A stretch of 64,000 nt of DNA from Pseudobdellovibrionaceae bacterium. GTDB lineage: Bacteria; Bdellovibrionota; Bdellovibrionia; Bdellovibrionales; Bdellovibrionaceae. Position 1 is the first letter of the stretch. Each line of letters starts with the position of its first letter. The stretch covers positions 248,001 through 312,000 of the forward strand of contig CANFQX010000002.1 in the NCBI GenBank assembly GCA_947449255.1, read 5' to 3'. This document shows, piece after piece, positions 27,737 through 35,613 of the stretch. A program made the position numbers and the translations under genes. The notes under the pieces are model-generated. The model was not told where the DNA came from. It saw only the letters and a list, made by a program, of their open reading frames with translations, and did no database searches.

Positions 27737-28468
27737 GTGATTGAATTTAAAGGCCTCATAAAAAAATTTGGAAATCGAACGGTCCTCAATGGGCTGGATT
27801 TAATAATCCGTGAAGGTGAAATTGTTTTTATTTTAGGAACCTCTGGCACAGGTAAATCTGTTTTATTGAAAAACATTGTTGGACTGATGAGGCCCGATGA
27901 AGGTGAGATTTGGATTGATGGTGAGGAAGTCAGTCGTTTTTCTGAGGATCAATATTTTTCCATCAGAAAAAAGTGTGGAATGGTTTTTCAGCAGCCCGCT
28001 TTGTTTGATTCACTGACTGTCTTTGAAAATATAGCCTTTGGACTGCGAAGGCATTTTAGGCTTTCCGAACGAGAAGTTACAGACAGAGTCCAACTTGCCT
28101 TAAAATTGGTGAATATTCAGGGGGTCGAACAAAAGCGCCCGACTCAAATGTCTTATGGAATGCAAAAGAGAGTCAGTCTAGCGCGCACAATTGCACTGCA
28201 ACCAAAAATTTTGCTTTTTGATGAACCAACAACAGGTTTAGATCCAATCACTACCACCGTAATAAATCACCTGATCCAAGATTTATCCAAGCAACTCAAA
28301 TCAACTTCAATTGTTGTAAGTCATGATATGAACTGTGCTCTTTCAATTGCAGATCGAATTGTTGTCCTAGATAAAGGTCAGATTGAAGCAATCGGAACAC
28401 CAGATGAGCTTAAAAAATCACAGCACCCCCTGGTCAGAGATTTTCTAGCGGAGGTATTGAGTTTATGA
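27737..28468 (+). CDS. Mla/MCE-type ABC transporter ATPase 2 (altered signature)
   Basis: A 243-residue ABC ATPase resembling MlaF. Walker A is GTSGTGKS (34-41), Walker B LLFDEPTTGLDP has the catalytic E163, and the switch histidine H196 (VSHDM) is present. The signature reads MSYGMQ (138-143), with tyrosine where the first glycine of SGG is usual. It starts with GTG at 27737. The next gene overlaps its stop by ATGA. MlaF homologues power phospholipid movement between the membranes through MCE proteins. The two ATPases differ clearly and are likely to form a heterodimer. Confidence 0.87.
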   Translation: MIEFKGLIKKFGNRTVLNGLDLIIREGEIVFILGTSGTGKSVLLKNIVGLMRPDEGEIWIDGEEVSRFSEDQYFSIRKKCGMVFQQPALFDSLTVFENIAFGLRRHFRLSEREVTDRVQLALKLVNIQGVEQKRPTQMSYGMQKRVSLARTIALQPKILLFDEPTTGLDPITTTVINHLIQDLSKQLKSTSIVVSHDMNCALSIADRIVVLDKGQIEAIGTPDELKKSQHPLVRDFLAEVLSL

Positions 28469-29244
28469 AATTCCTCGCTGAAATTTTTGGAGAGCTGGGC
28501 GGCACACTTCTTTTTTTGAAAACAATAATGACAACCTTGGTTAATAAGAAAATTAGAAGGAGCGATGTCTTTACACAAATTTGGTCAGTTATTATAGCAA
28601 GCTTTCCAACGACGGCAATGGCAGGATTTTTTGTAGGCGCTATTATGACCGTACAATTTGCTTTATTGATGAATGAATTTGGAGCCTTGGGATATTTAGG
28701 TGGGCTTTCGACCAGCGCGACGGTCAGGGAGATAGGACCATTACTCATTGCATTTATGCTGAGTGGAAAAGTTGGTGCCTTCACCTCAGCTGAATTGGGA
28801 ACAATGCGAGTGACGGAACAGATCGATGCCATACGTTGTCTAGGCTCAGATCCATTACAAGAAATTATTGTCCCCAGATTTATTGGTATTGTGATAGCTA
28901 GTTTTTTTCTATTGGGATTTGGGCTTATCATGTCTATTTTTGGTGGAATGATTTTAGGTGATATTTTTGCTGGCGTAAACTTTCAGGAGTATTTAAGGCA
29001 TATACCGACGGTGGTGAATCCAGTTTCAATATTATTTGGAACTGTTAAATGTGGCTCGTTCGCTGTGGTTACAGCGACAGTATCAACCTATAAAGGATTT
29101 ACAACGACGGGTGGCGCCAAGGGTGTAGGTAAAGCCGTAGTTTCTACCTCAGTCATGACTATGATTTTGATTGTGCTGATGGATTGGTTCACTAGTTTCA
29201 TCGGTGATATTGTTTTGCAAATCGCACGAGGCTACCGCTCATGA
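28465..29244 (+). CDS. MlaE-family permease 1
   Basis: A 259-residue inner-membrane permease of the MlaE/YrbE type with about five or six membrane segments. The coupling stretch REIGPLLIAFMLSGKVGAF followed by LGTMRVTEQIDAIRCLGSDP is highly typical. It starts in ATGA overlap with the second ATPase and ends in ATGA overlap with the second permease. The two permeases probably form the membrane dimer beneath the MCE ring. Confidence 0.9.
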   Translation: MKFLAEIFGELGGTLLFLKTIMTTLVNKKIRRSDVFTQIWSVIIASFPTTAMAGFFVGAIMTVQFALLMNEFGALGYLGGLSTSATVREIGPLLIAFMLSGKVGAFTSAELGTMRVTEQIDAIRCLGSDPLQEIIVPRFIGIVIASFFLLGFGLIMSIFGGMILGDIFAGVNFQEYLRHIPTVVNPVSILFGTVKCGSFAVVTATVSTYKGFTTTGGAKGVGKAVVSTSVMTMILIVLMDWFTSFIGDIVLQIARGYRS

Positions 29245-29960
29245 TTTCATTATTTACTGAGACTTTCTTGGGTGTATTCAGACCTCCATTTAGGAAAAAA
29301 GAGTTTTTTCAACAGCTTCATTTTGTAGCTAACACCAGCCTCGCCATTATTGTATTTTGCGTTAGTTTTGCAGCCATCGTGACTATTTTGGAGTCATCTT
29401 TTCATATGAAGCTAGTTATTCAGAATGATTCAATGGTTCCTGGCTTTGCAGCGGTGTTGATACTGCGTGAATTGGCTGCCATTGTGACTGCCCTTTTGTT
29501 AGCGTCCAGAATAGGAGCAGGATATGCCGCAGAAATTGGAAGTATGCAGATCACAGAGCAAATTGACGCCTTAAAAATGCTTGGAATAGACCCAATCAAC
29601 TATTTGGTCGTACCAAGATTTTTGGCGAGTATTGCTGGAACTATGATGTTAACTGTGATTGCCAATGTCTTCTGCCTTTTGTCAGCCATTTTAGTGAGTC
29701 AGCTTTATCTTGGCTTTACTTTCGGTATGTTCATTTCGTCGATGCACCGCTTTGTTCATTTTCAGGACATTATTTTTTCTATGATAAAGGGTGCTTGCTT
29801 TGGGGCCGTCATTCCAATTGTTGCTAGCTATTTTGGCTTCAATTGTAAGCAAGGGGCAGAAGGTGTGGGACATGCCACTACAAATACTGTGGTCTTGGCA
29901 TCCATTGGTATCATTGTCGTTGATTTTATTTTGTCTTATACTTTCAGTCATATTTATTAG
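29241..29960 (+). CDS. MlaE-family permease 2
   Basis: A 239-residue permease paralogous to the preceding gene. It shows LRELAAIVTALLLASRIGAG, MQITEQIDALKMLGIDPINYLVVPRF in two parts, and five or six membrane segments. The two permeases are clearly different in sequence, which suits an asymmetric transporter. It overlaps the preceding gene by 4 bases. The MCE gene starts 52 bases after its stop. Confidence 0.9.
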   Translation: MISLFTETFLGVFRPPFRKKEFFQQLHFVANTSLAIIVFCVSFAAIVTILESSFHMKLVIQNDSMVPGFAAVLILRELAAIVTALLLASRIGAGYAAEIGSMQITEQIDALKMLGIDPINYLVVPRFLASIAGTMMLTVIANVFCLLSAILVSQLYLGFTFGMFISSMHRFVHFQDIIFSMIKGACFGAVIPIVASYFGFNCKQGAEGVGHATTNTVVLASIGIIVVDFILSYTFSHIY

Positions 29961-30012
29961 TTATTTTATTACCTATCCAGAAATTGGAACGGGTAAGAAG
30001 TTTGGAGTCTCG

Positions 30013-30789
30013 ATGAAGGCAGAAACCAAGGTTGGAATATTAGGTGTTTTCTGTATTGTTTTGCTGACTGTGTTCGCCTATTTAATGGGAGTCATTTCGC
30101 CGTTTTCTAACACCAAAGAATTATTTGTTGCCTATAATTATGCAGGTGGAATAGAGGAAGGGTCTCCAGTTCGGGTCATGGGTATTAAGGTTGGCAAAGT
30201 TAAAGAAATTACTTTTGATCCCTCCTTTAAAATGCCAAACGGGGAAGAAGCGAAGCTGAGATTGAAAATAAGCATTGATAAAAAAGCTTGGTCAAGCATT
30301 CGAAAAGATTCAAAGTTTTTTATAAACCTTGCTGGTGTCATAGGTGAAAAATTTTTAGAAATTTCTGCGGGGTCCGTCGACACTGGTGAGTTTTCGAATG
30401 GAGACTACGTTCGTGGCGAGGATCCTCCAAGGATTGATCAATTAATCTCTCAAGGATACGGCCTTGCAGGCAAATTGCTTGAAGTAGTAGAGAAAAACAA
30501 GGGCTCAGTCACCAGCGTAATAACTCAATTAGATCACTTGGCTACAAATGTTAACAAGACCTTAGTGCTATTGGATAAAGCGACAAAAAATCGTGAAGTT
30601 GCAAAGTTATTGGATAACGCCATAAAAATCAGCGACGACCTTGCTTACTTGACGAATGGTATGAGATCAAAGAAGGCAGAAGAAACCTACGAACTAATGC
30701 ACAAGTTATTATTTAGACTAGAGCCAATGGATGGACCCGCAATAAAGAAGTTTTTTCAGCAAGAGGGAATCAAAGCCCACTTGTTCTAG
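30013..30789 (+). CDS. MCE-domain (MlaD-like) substrate-binding protein
   Basis: A 258-residue protein with one N-terminal membrane segment (about residues 7-28) and a periplasmic MCE domain (about 35-125; EEGSPVRVMGIKVGKVKEI is typical). A helical C-terminal tail follows, which in homologues helps build the hexameric lipid channel. I used the ATG at 30013 because GGAG lies 5 bases upstream. The open frame extends back to 29791, but that part overlaps the permease gene in another frame and has no binding site. It is the likely single MCE component of the two-ATPase, two-permease system. No MlaB or MlaC gene is adjacent. Confidence 0.87.
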   Translation: MKAETKVGILGVFCIVLLTVFAYLMGVISPFSNTKELFVAYNYAGGIEEGSPVRVMGIKVGKVKEITFDPSFKMPNGEEAKLRLKISIDKKAWSSIRKDSKFFINLAGVIGEKFLEISAGSVDTGEFSNGDYVRGEDPPRIDQLISQGYGLAGKLLEVVEKNKGSVTSVITQLDHLATNVNKTLVLLDKATKNREVAKLLDNAIKISDDLAYLTNGMRSKKAEETYELMHKLLFRLEPMDGPAIKKFFQQEGIKAHLF

Positions 30790-30850
30790 AGCTATTACTG
30801 AGTTATATAATTTTTCCGCAGTTAATTGAGTTCACTAACAGAGGAGATGT

Positions 30851-31453
30851 ATGGCACAAAGGTTTTTAGCACTTTTACTAATGATCTGGTTTCTTCTGAT
30901 CCATGTACCAGCATTTTCGGCTGAATCCATGAATTCAGGGTCCAATTCAGTGGCCAATGAAAGTTCAATGACTTATTCATCAACATTAAAAATGCGTGAG
31001 AGTTTAAGAATGGGCGCAGGAGCATCCGTTGGTGGTCAGCTTGGACTATGGGGCTTAAATGCAGAGTTAAATTTTGAAGATGAAAATAGCGCCATTGCAG
31101 GTGTTGGGGCTGGACCAGGATATCGCTCTGTACAGTTGGCATGGAAGCATTCGTTTGATGGGGATTATTTAGCTCCTTATTATTCTGTTGGATATTCACA
31201 TTGGTACAACTCGGACATCTCAAATGACCAGTGGAAGGAATCAAGCATATTAAGACGAGTTTTGACCGCCGATGAAAAGCGCAAAGGCCAGTATGGTACT
31301 GATTTTGTGAATGTTTCGATGGGGCTTCAGTATAATCAGCTCTCTGGAGATTTTTATGGATTTTCCTGTTATGCAGAAATCATGGGTATGTATGAAATCA
31401 AGCGCTCTCAGCTGATACCATCAGGCGCCATAGGGTCGACTTATTATTTTTGA
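30851..31453 (+). CDS. Exported beta-rich protein, probable outer-membrane protein
   Basis: A 200-residue protein with a signal peptide (about residues 1-24, cleavage near AFSA). The mature part has alternating polar/hydrophobic strands, glycine-rich turns, and a C terminus ending GAIGSTYYF with terminal Phe. This is the look of a small outer-membrane beta-barrel. GAGGAG lies about 5 bases before the ATG. It follows the MCE gene by 61 bases and may be the outer-membrane end of the same lipid pathway, though it could also be independent. A terminator follows at 31547-31583. Confidence 0.65.
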   Translation: MAQRFLALLLMIWFLLIHVPAFSAESMNSGSNSVANESSMTYSSTLKMRESLRMGAGASVGGQLGLWGLNAELNFEDENSAIAGVGAGPGYRSVQLAWKHSFDGDYLAPYYSVGYSHWYNSDISNDQWKESSILRRVLTADEKRKGQYGTDFVNVSMGLQYNQLSGDFYGFSCYAEIMGMYEIKRSQLIPSGAIGSTYYF

Positions 31454-31546
31454 TTTTAATAGGAAAAGATTGTTTCAAAGCCTTTAATTAAGAGCTGTTT
31501 CGAAATGCTATCTAAGAGTAGAAAATAAATTTCAGTTTAAATCATC

Positions 31547-31583
31547 AAAGGTCACTTTTTAGTATTGAAGAGTGGCCTTTTTC
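31547..31583 (+). terminator. Rho-independent terminator after the Mla/OMP genes
   Basis: AAAGGTCACT pairs with AGTGGCCTTT (one G-U pair) across a 14-base loop, and a short T-run follows. It lies about 95 bases after the stop at 31453. Confidence 0.6.
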
Positions 31584-31619
31584 ATTACGTCCTAAAAAAA
31601 TAAAAAACTAGGCTTTTAA

Positions 31620-31652
31620 AAGCAAAAACCCCAGAGTTTCCCCTGGGGTTTT
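31620..31652 (-). terminator. Rho-independent terminator of the Lys/Ala-repeat gene
   Basis: AAAACCCCAG pairs perfectly with CTGGGGTTTT across an 8-base loop, followed on the minus strand by TGCTTTT. It begins 24 bases after the stop of the small basic protein gene. Confidence 0.8.
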
Positions 31653-31676
31653 ATGTACGATTAAGTACAGCGCGAA

Positions 31677-31799
31677 CTATTTCGCAGCTTTTTTAGTGGC
31701 TTTTTTAGCAACTTTTTTAGTCGCTTTTTTAGCTACTTTTTTAGTAGTAGTTTTCTTAACTGCTTTTTTAGTAGCTTTTTTAGCTGCTTTCTTTGCCAT
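31677..31799 (-). CDS. Histone-H1-like Lys/Ala repeat protein, 40 residues
   Basis: A very small, highly basic protein built of KKA[TAV]- and KKVA-type four-residue repeats, starting MAKKAAKKATKKAVKK and ending KKAAK. Every residue is K, A, T or V apart from the initiator. Its reality is backed by a perfect AGGAGGAG binding site 4 bases before the ATG, repeat-periodic coding sequence, and a strong terminator 24 bases after the stop. Such proteins resemble the C-terminal tail of histone H1 and bacterial HctA/HctB-like or AlgP-like proteins. Binding to DNA or RNA is likely on charge alone. The leader contains (AAC)5 between about 31820 and 31836. The gene faces a Tad-like membrane protein gene. 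Confidence 0.8.
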   Translation of the reverse strand: MAKKAAKKATKKAVKKTTTKKVAKKATKKVAKKATKKAAK

Positions 31800-31944
31800 G
31801 TGCTCCTCCTAGGATGCAAACGTTGTTGTTGTTGTTCACTTAATTAAAATCTATCTGTTTCTATTTTTGCTAATTCGACCATCAACGTCAAGAAAAAAAT
31901 TCTTGCATATTTTTTGCGTTCACCAGAATTCACGGAGGCAACTT

Positions 31945-32685
31945 ATGTACATCCTTGTTTCAGTTTCGATGATCGGACTTTTGCTCGCTCATCGTACCTT
32001 TTCGGTGAGTGCAAAGGAATTTGCAATCTCAAAATGCAATCAAAGTTTATTATTTTCACTTCTAGTGCTTCTGATTTCAATTCTAGTCATGAGTTTTCAC
32101 TCAACACCATTAATGCTCTGGCTTTTCATCGGCATAATTTCAATTACCTTAAAGTGTTTCCCTTACTTTTTACGATTTTTTTTATTAAAGCGACTTGTTG
32201 GTTTATTAATTCCATTGCTCGATAGCGTAATCTTGGGATTGCAAACGGGGAAATCATTTCGTTTGGCACTTTTTTCGGCGATCGAAAATCAACAGGGTTG
32301 GCAAAGGAATCAGCTCCGCGAAATATACAATTCTATCATCTCATCAGAGAGCATTCCTTCGATAAGATGCCTGATGATAAAGGATTTGCAGGCAGAGTTA
32401 GTAGAAATTGATCGTTCACAAAATAGAATCATAGATCAGATTAGAACCCTAAGAAGGCACTTAAAAATACAAGAAAATTTCCGACGTAGGTCCGGACAGG
32501 TCACACAACAAATAAAAATGCAGGCAATAATTGTCACCGGGCTCTTTACTGCCTTGTTGATCTTTGTTGTTAGGCAATTTGGCTTTATTGAGTATAAAAA
32601 TCTAATTTTCCTGTCAGTCACTATTTTTTTAATTGGCCTGATTTGGATTTTTAGTGTTGGAAGGAGAATGAAATGGAAGGTTTAG
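31945..32685 (+). CDS. TadB/T2SF-like membrane protein (tentative)
   Basis: A 246-residue protein with two N-terminal hydrophobic hairpins, a cytoplasmic helical region of about 100 residues and two C-terminal membrane segments (about 190-208 and 215-235). LGLQTGKSFRLALFSA and LRRHLKIQENFRRRSGQVTQQIKMQA resemble the T2SF-type platform proteins TadB/GspF. The ATG at 31945 has CGGAGG 7 bases upstream. The next gene starts inside its last 13 bases. No TadA ATPase is nearby, so this pair is detached from a full pilus operon or diverged. Identity is inferred from topology and pattern. Confidence 0.5.
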   Translation: MYILVSVSMIGLLLAHRTFSVSAKEFAISKCNQSLLFSLLVLLISILVMSFHSTPLMLWLFIGIISITLKCFPYFLRFFLLKRLVGLLIPLLDSVILGLQTGKSFRLALFSAIENQQGWQRNQLREIYNSIISSESIPSIRCLMIKDLQAELVEIDRSQNRIIDQIRTLRRHLKIQENFRRRSGQVTQQIKMQAIIVTGLFTALLIFVVRQFGFIEYKNLIFLSVTIFLIGLIWIFSVGRRMKWKV

Positions 32686-33107
32686 CGCCGCCTTTAGCCT
32701 TATTGTTGGCCGTAAAGCGAACTTTAGAAAAGGGGCATCCCACAAAACAGGGGATTCATCTTTATTTAAAACGACACCAGGGAGAGTTTGTTGCAGTTGT
32801 TACTCAGTGGCTAGCATTGATCCAGCAAGGAAAGGAGACTCAGAGCCTGATTTCTGGCATTTCCTCTCAACATAGGCAGGTCCTTTTGCAGCTTTTGGAA
32901 AGAGGGCTTCGTGGAGAGGCAATATACAATGTGGTGTTAACCCTTGAGGAGGAGATTTTAGAAGCCTGTCACGAGGAGCTAACTAATAAATTGGCCCGGT
33001 TGCCTTTTATTTTGCTGATTCCCTTGTTGCTCTTTCAATTCCCGGCATTTTTATTGATTCTTTTTGGACCGCTATTGCAAAATTTTTTTCACTCTTTGGC
33101 TGGGTGA
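32673..33107 (+). CDS. TadC-like small membrane protein (tentative)
   Basis: A 144-residue protein, shorter than usual T2SF proteins (about 250-300). The cytoplasmic helical part has LLQLLERGLRGEAIYNVVLTLEEEI in two helices, and the C-terminal segment (about 109-137, FILLIPLLLFQFPAFLLILFG) is hydrophobic with the PxxxF pattern common near the end of TadB/TadC. GAAGGAGA lies about 5 bases before the ATG. It overlaps the preceding gene by 13 bases. It may be a half-sized platform protein partner. Confidence 0.45.
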   Translation: MEGLAPPLALLLAVKRTLEKGHPTKQGIHLYLKRHQGEFVAVVTQWLALIQQGKETQSLISGISSQHRQVLLQLLERGLRGEAIYNVVLTLEEEILEACHEELTNKLARLPFILLIPLLLFQFPAFLLILFGPLLQNFFHSLAG

Positions 33108-33137
33108 TGATAGAGTGTCCTTGTTGGAGGGTACGCC

Positions 33138-33383
33138 GTGGCCAAATCTCTTAGTAATTCTGAAGCCTCAAGTGAAACTGATCAGGATCTGTTAAGGTTT
33201 AGACTTGAAAAACTGGTGAATGAGTTGTTAAAAAATCAACCTAACCGTCAGATGGTGAAAAAGCTTACTTCTGAGCTTGGAATGGCATACTCATTGGACC
33301 CAATGACTCAAATGAATACAGTCTTGCAGTCCATGAATTCAGTTTTACTTCGCTCCAGCGGAAGTGAAGACTTAGAAAGATAG
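33138..33383 (+). CDS. Small conserved-looking cytoplasmic protein, unknown function
   Basis: An 81-residue polar protein, mostly helical by composition, without a signal peptide or membrane segment. It starts with GTG at 33138 behind a good GGAGGG site (about 7 bases upstream) and ends 6 bases before the cystathionine beta-synthase gene. I do not recognise it. Its position suggests either the end of the Tad-like group or a leading member of the transsulfuration operon. Confidence 0.6.
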   Translation: MAKSLSNSEASSETDQDLLRFRLEKLVNELLKNQPNRQMVKKLTSELGMAYSLDPMTQMNTVLQSMNSVLLRSSGSEDLER

Positions 33384-33389
33384 TTTTTA

Positions 33390-34439
33390 ATGTCACACAT
33401 TCTTGAATCCATTCTAGATACCATTGGAAATACTCCGATGGTGAAGCTAAATAAAGTTACCAAAAACTCAAAACATAATTTTTATGCCAAAATTGAGTAT
33501 TTTAATCCTGGTGGCAGCATCAAAGATCGCGTTGCCATTGCTCTCATTGAACAAGCTGAAAGACGTGGCGAGTTAAAGCCAGGGGGAACAATCGTAGAGG
33601 CAACATCCGGGAACACCGGTGTAGGCTTGGCCTTGGCTGCAGCAGTGAAGGGCTATCGATGTATCATTGTTATGCCGCAGAAAATGAGTGAGGAGAAACG
33701 AGCACTGCTAAGAGCCTATGGGGCTCAAGTCGTTATCACTCCCATGGTGGATGCAGAAGATCCAATGAGTCATTATAGTGTTGCAAAAACCATCGTCGCA
33801 GAAATTCCGGGCGCCTTTTTAGCAAATCAGTTCTTTAATCCAGACAATGTGAACCAACATTATCTAACGACTGGTCCTGAGATTTGGAAACAAATGGATG
33901 GAAAAATCGACATGATGGTGGCTGGAGCTGGCACGGGGGGGACTCTCTCCGGTTGTGCAAAATATTTTAAAGAAAAAAATCCAAATGTTAAAGTTGTTTG
34001 TGCAGACCCCGTAGGCAGCATTCTCTATGATTTGTACTATCATAAAAAAATTGTAGATCCACCAGGTTCTTACAAAGTTGAGGGCATTGGTGAAGACATG
34101 CTGCCTGGAAATGTTCATCTAGACATGTATGATGGATTTGTTCGTGTGAACGATCAGGAAGCTTTTGACATGACTCGCAGATTGGTCGCTGAAGAAGGGC
34201 TGCTCGTTGGACCTTCAAGCGCTACAGCCCTCGTGGGAGCTTTGAAATTTTCCGAAAGTTTTGAATCACCCATGAATATAGTGGTCGTCTTTGCTGATAG
34301 CGGTCGGCAGTATTTGAGTAAAGCATTCAATGATCAATGGCTGGTGGAAAATGGACTGGTCAAAGAAGAGCAAATTTCAAACGCCTTCAATACCGTCATG
34401 TCAGCAGAAGCAGCTTTAAAACTTTATTTGAAAAAATAG
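33390..34439 (+). CDS. Cystathionine beta-synthase-type PLP enzyme
   Basis: A 349-residue fold-type II PLP enzyme. The PLP lysine lies in NPGGSIKDRVA, the substrate loop is EATSGNTGVGLA, and the phosphate-binding GAGTGGTLSG is intact. Compared with CysK/CysM the sequence is closer to the catalytic domain of eukaryote-like cystathionine beta-synthases (VMPQKMSEEKRALLRAYGA). It would join serine and homocysteine to cystathionine. It lacks the C-terminal CBS regulatory domains. The following gene encodes the next enzyme, which supports this over O-acetylserine sulfhydrylase. Confidence 0.8.
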   Translation: MSHILESILDTIGNTPMVKLNKVTKNSKHNFYAKIEYFNPGGSIKDRVAIALIEQAERRGELKPGGTIVEATSGNTGVGLALAAAVKGYRCIIVMPQKMSEEKRALLRAYGAQVVITPMVDAEDPMSHYSVAKTIVAEIPGAFLANQFFNPDNVNQHYLTTGPEIWKQMDGKIDMMVAGAGTGGTLSGCAKYFKEKNPNVKVVCADPVGSILYDLYYHKKIVDPPGSYKVEGIGEDMLPGNVHLDMYDGFVRVNDQEAFDMTRRLVAEEGLLVGPSSATALVGALKFSESFESPMNIVVVFADSGRQYLSKAFNDQWLVENGLVKEEQISNAFNTVMSAEAALKLYLKK

Positions 34440-34446
34440 GAACAAA

Positions 34447-35610
34447 ATGAAAAACCCAACAGATAATTTAGGATTTTCTACCAGAGCCATTCATGCGGGT
34501 CAGTCTCCAGATCCAACAACGGGGGCAATTATGACTCCTGTTTATTTAACCTCGACCTATGTTCAAGATTCTCCAGGAGTGCATAAGGGTTGGGAATACA
34601 CCAGAACACACAATCCCACTCGTCGTGCTTTTGAAAATTGCGTAGCCAGTCTTGAAAGCGGAAAATTTGGCTTTGCCTTTGCTTCGGGTTGTGCCGCGAC
34701 AGCGACAGTTTTGCATTTACTAAAAGGTGGCGATCATATTATCGGTATGGATGATATGTATGGTGGTACATTTAGATTATTTGATAAAGTTTTAAAGCAT
34801 GATGGAATGGATTTTTCATTTGTCGATTTGACTAAATTCGAAAATTTTGAAAAGGCAATCAAGCCTACAACAAAAATGGTCTGGCTTGAAACTCCAACCA
34901 ATCCCACTTTAAAGCTTGTTGATATCAAAAGAATATCAGCATTGGCTAAAAAGCATGGAATTCTTGTGGCTGTTGATAATACCTTTATGAGCCCTTATTT
35001 TCAGCGCCCCTTAGAACTTGGTGCTGACATAGTGGTTCATTCTGCAACAAAATACATTGGTGGGCACAGTGATGTTGTCGGCGGTGTGGCCGTGACTGAT
35101 CGAGCTGATATAGCAGAAAAAATGGCTTTTTTAAGCAACTCTATGGGTTCGACACAAGCTCCTTTTGACTCTTTTTTATGTCTGAGAAGCTTGAAAACTT
35201 TGCCCCTAAGAATGAAAGCACATCAAATCAATGCAATGGCTATTGCAAAGTTTTTAGAAAATCATCCAAAGGTAGAAAAAGTCATTTACCCGGGGCTTGA
35301 AAGTCATCCGCAGCATGCTCTAGCTAAAGAGCAAATGCATGGCTTTGGTGGAATGATCACCTTTCATATAAAGGGCGGGTTGGAATCAGCCCGAAAATTC
35401 CTTGAGAATGTGAATGTGTTTGCTTTGGCAGAAAGTCTTGGAGGGGTTGAAAGCCTGGTTGAACACCCTGCAATCATGACGCACGCCTCTGTACCAGCTG
35501 AAAATCGAAAGGCATTGGGAATTGATGATTCGTTGATTCGGCTTTCTGTAGGGGTTGAGGACCTTCAGGATCTAATAAATGATTTAAATGCTGCTTTTGG
35601 TAAAGCCTAG
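34447..35610 (+). CDS. Cystathionine gamma-lyase/synthase family PLP enzyme
   Basis: A 387-residue fold-type I PLP enzyme of the Cys/Met metabolism family. The opening GFSTRAIHAGQSPDPTTGAI, the cofactor lysine in VVHSATKYIGGHSDVVGG and the C-terminal ESLGGVESLVEHPAIMTH are diagnostic. Next to a cystathionine beta-synthase it most likely acts as gamma-lyase, releasing cysteine (reverse transsulfuration). Cystathionine gamma-synthase activity cannot be excluded. AGGAAC lies 5 bases before the ATG; the gap to the preceding gene is 7 bases. Confidence 0.87.
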   Translation: MKNPTDNLGFSTRAIHAGQSPDPTTGAIMTPVYLTSTYVQDSPGVHKGWEYTRTHNPTRRAFENCVASLESGKFGFAFASGCAATATVLHLLKGGDHIIGMDDMYGGTFRLFDKVLKHDGMDFSFVDLTKFENFEKAIKPTTKMVWLETPTNPTLKLVDIKRISALAKKHGILVAVDNTFMSPYFQRPLELGADIVVHSATKYIGGHSDVVGGVAVTDRADIAEKMAFLSNSMGSTQAPFDSFLCLRSLKTLPLRMKAHQINAMAIAKFLENHPKVEKVIYPGLESHPQHALAKEQMHGFGGMITFHIKGGLESARKFLENVNVFALAESLGGVESLVEHPAIMTHASVPAENRKALGIDDSLIRLSVGVEDLQDLINDLNAAFGKA

Positions 35611-35613
35611 TTG

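Noticed and set aside
28434-28931. A 165-codon minus-strand frame opposite the MlaE permease
   Set aside because: Shadow of the permease; no start signal or recognisable domain.
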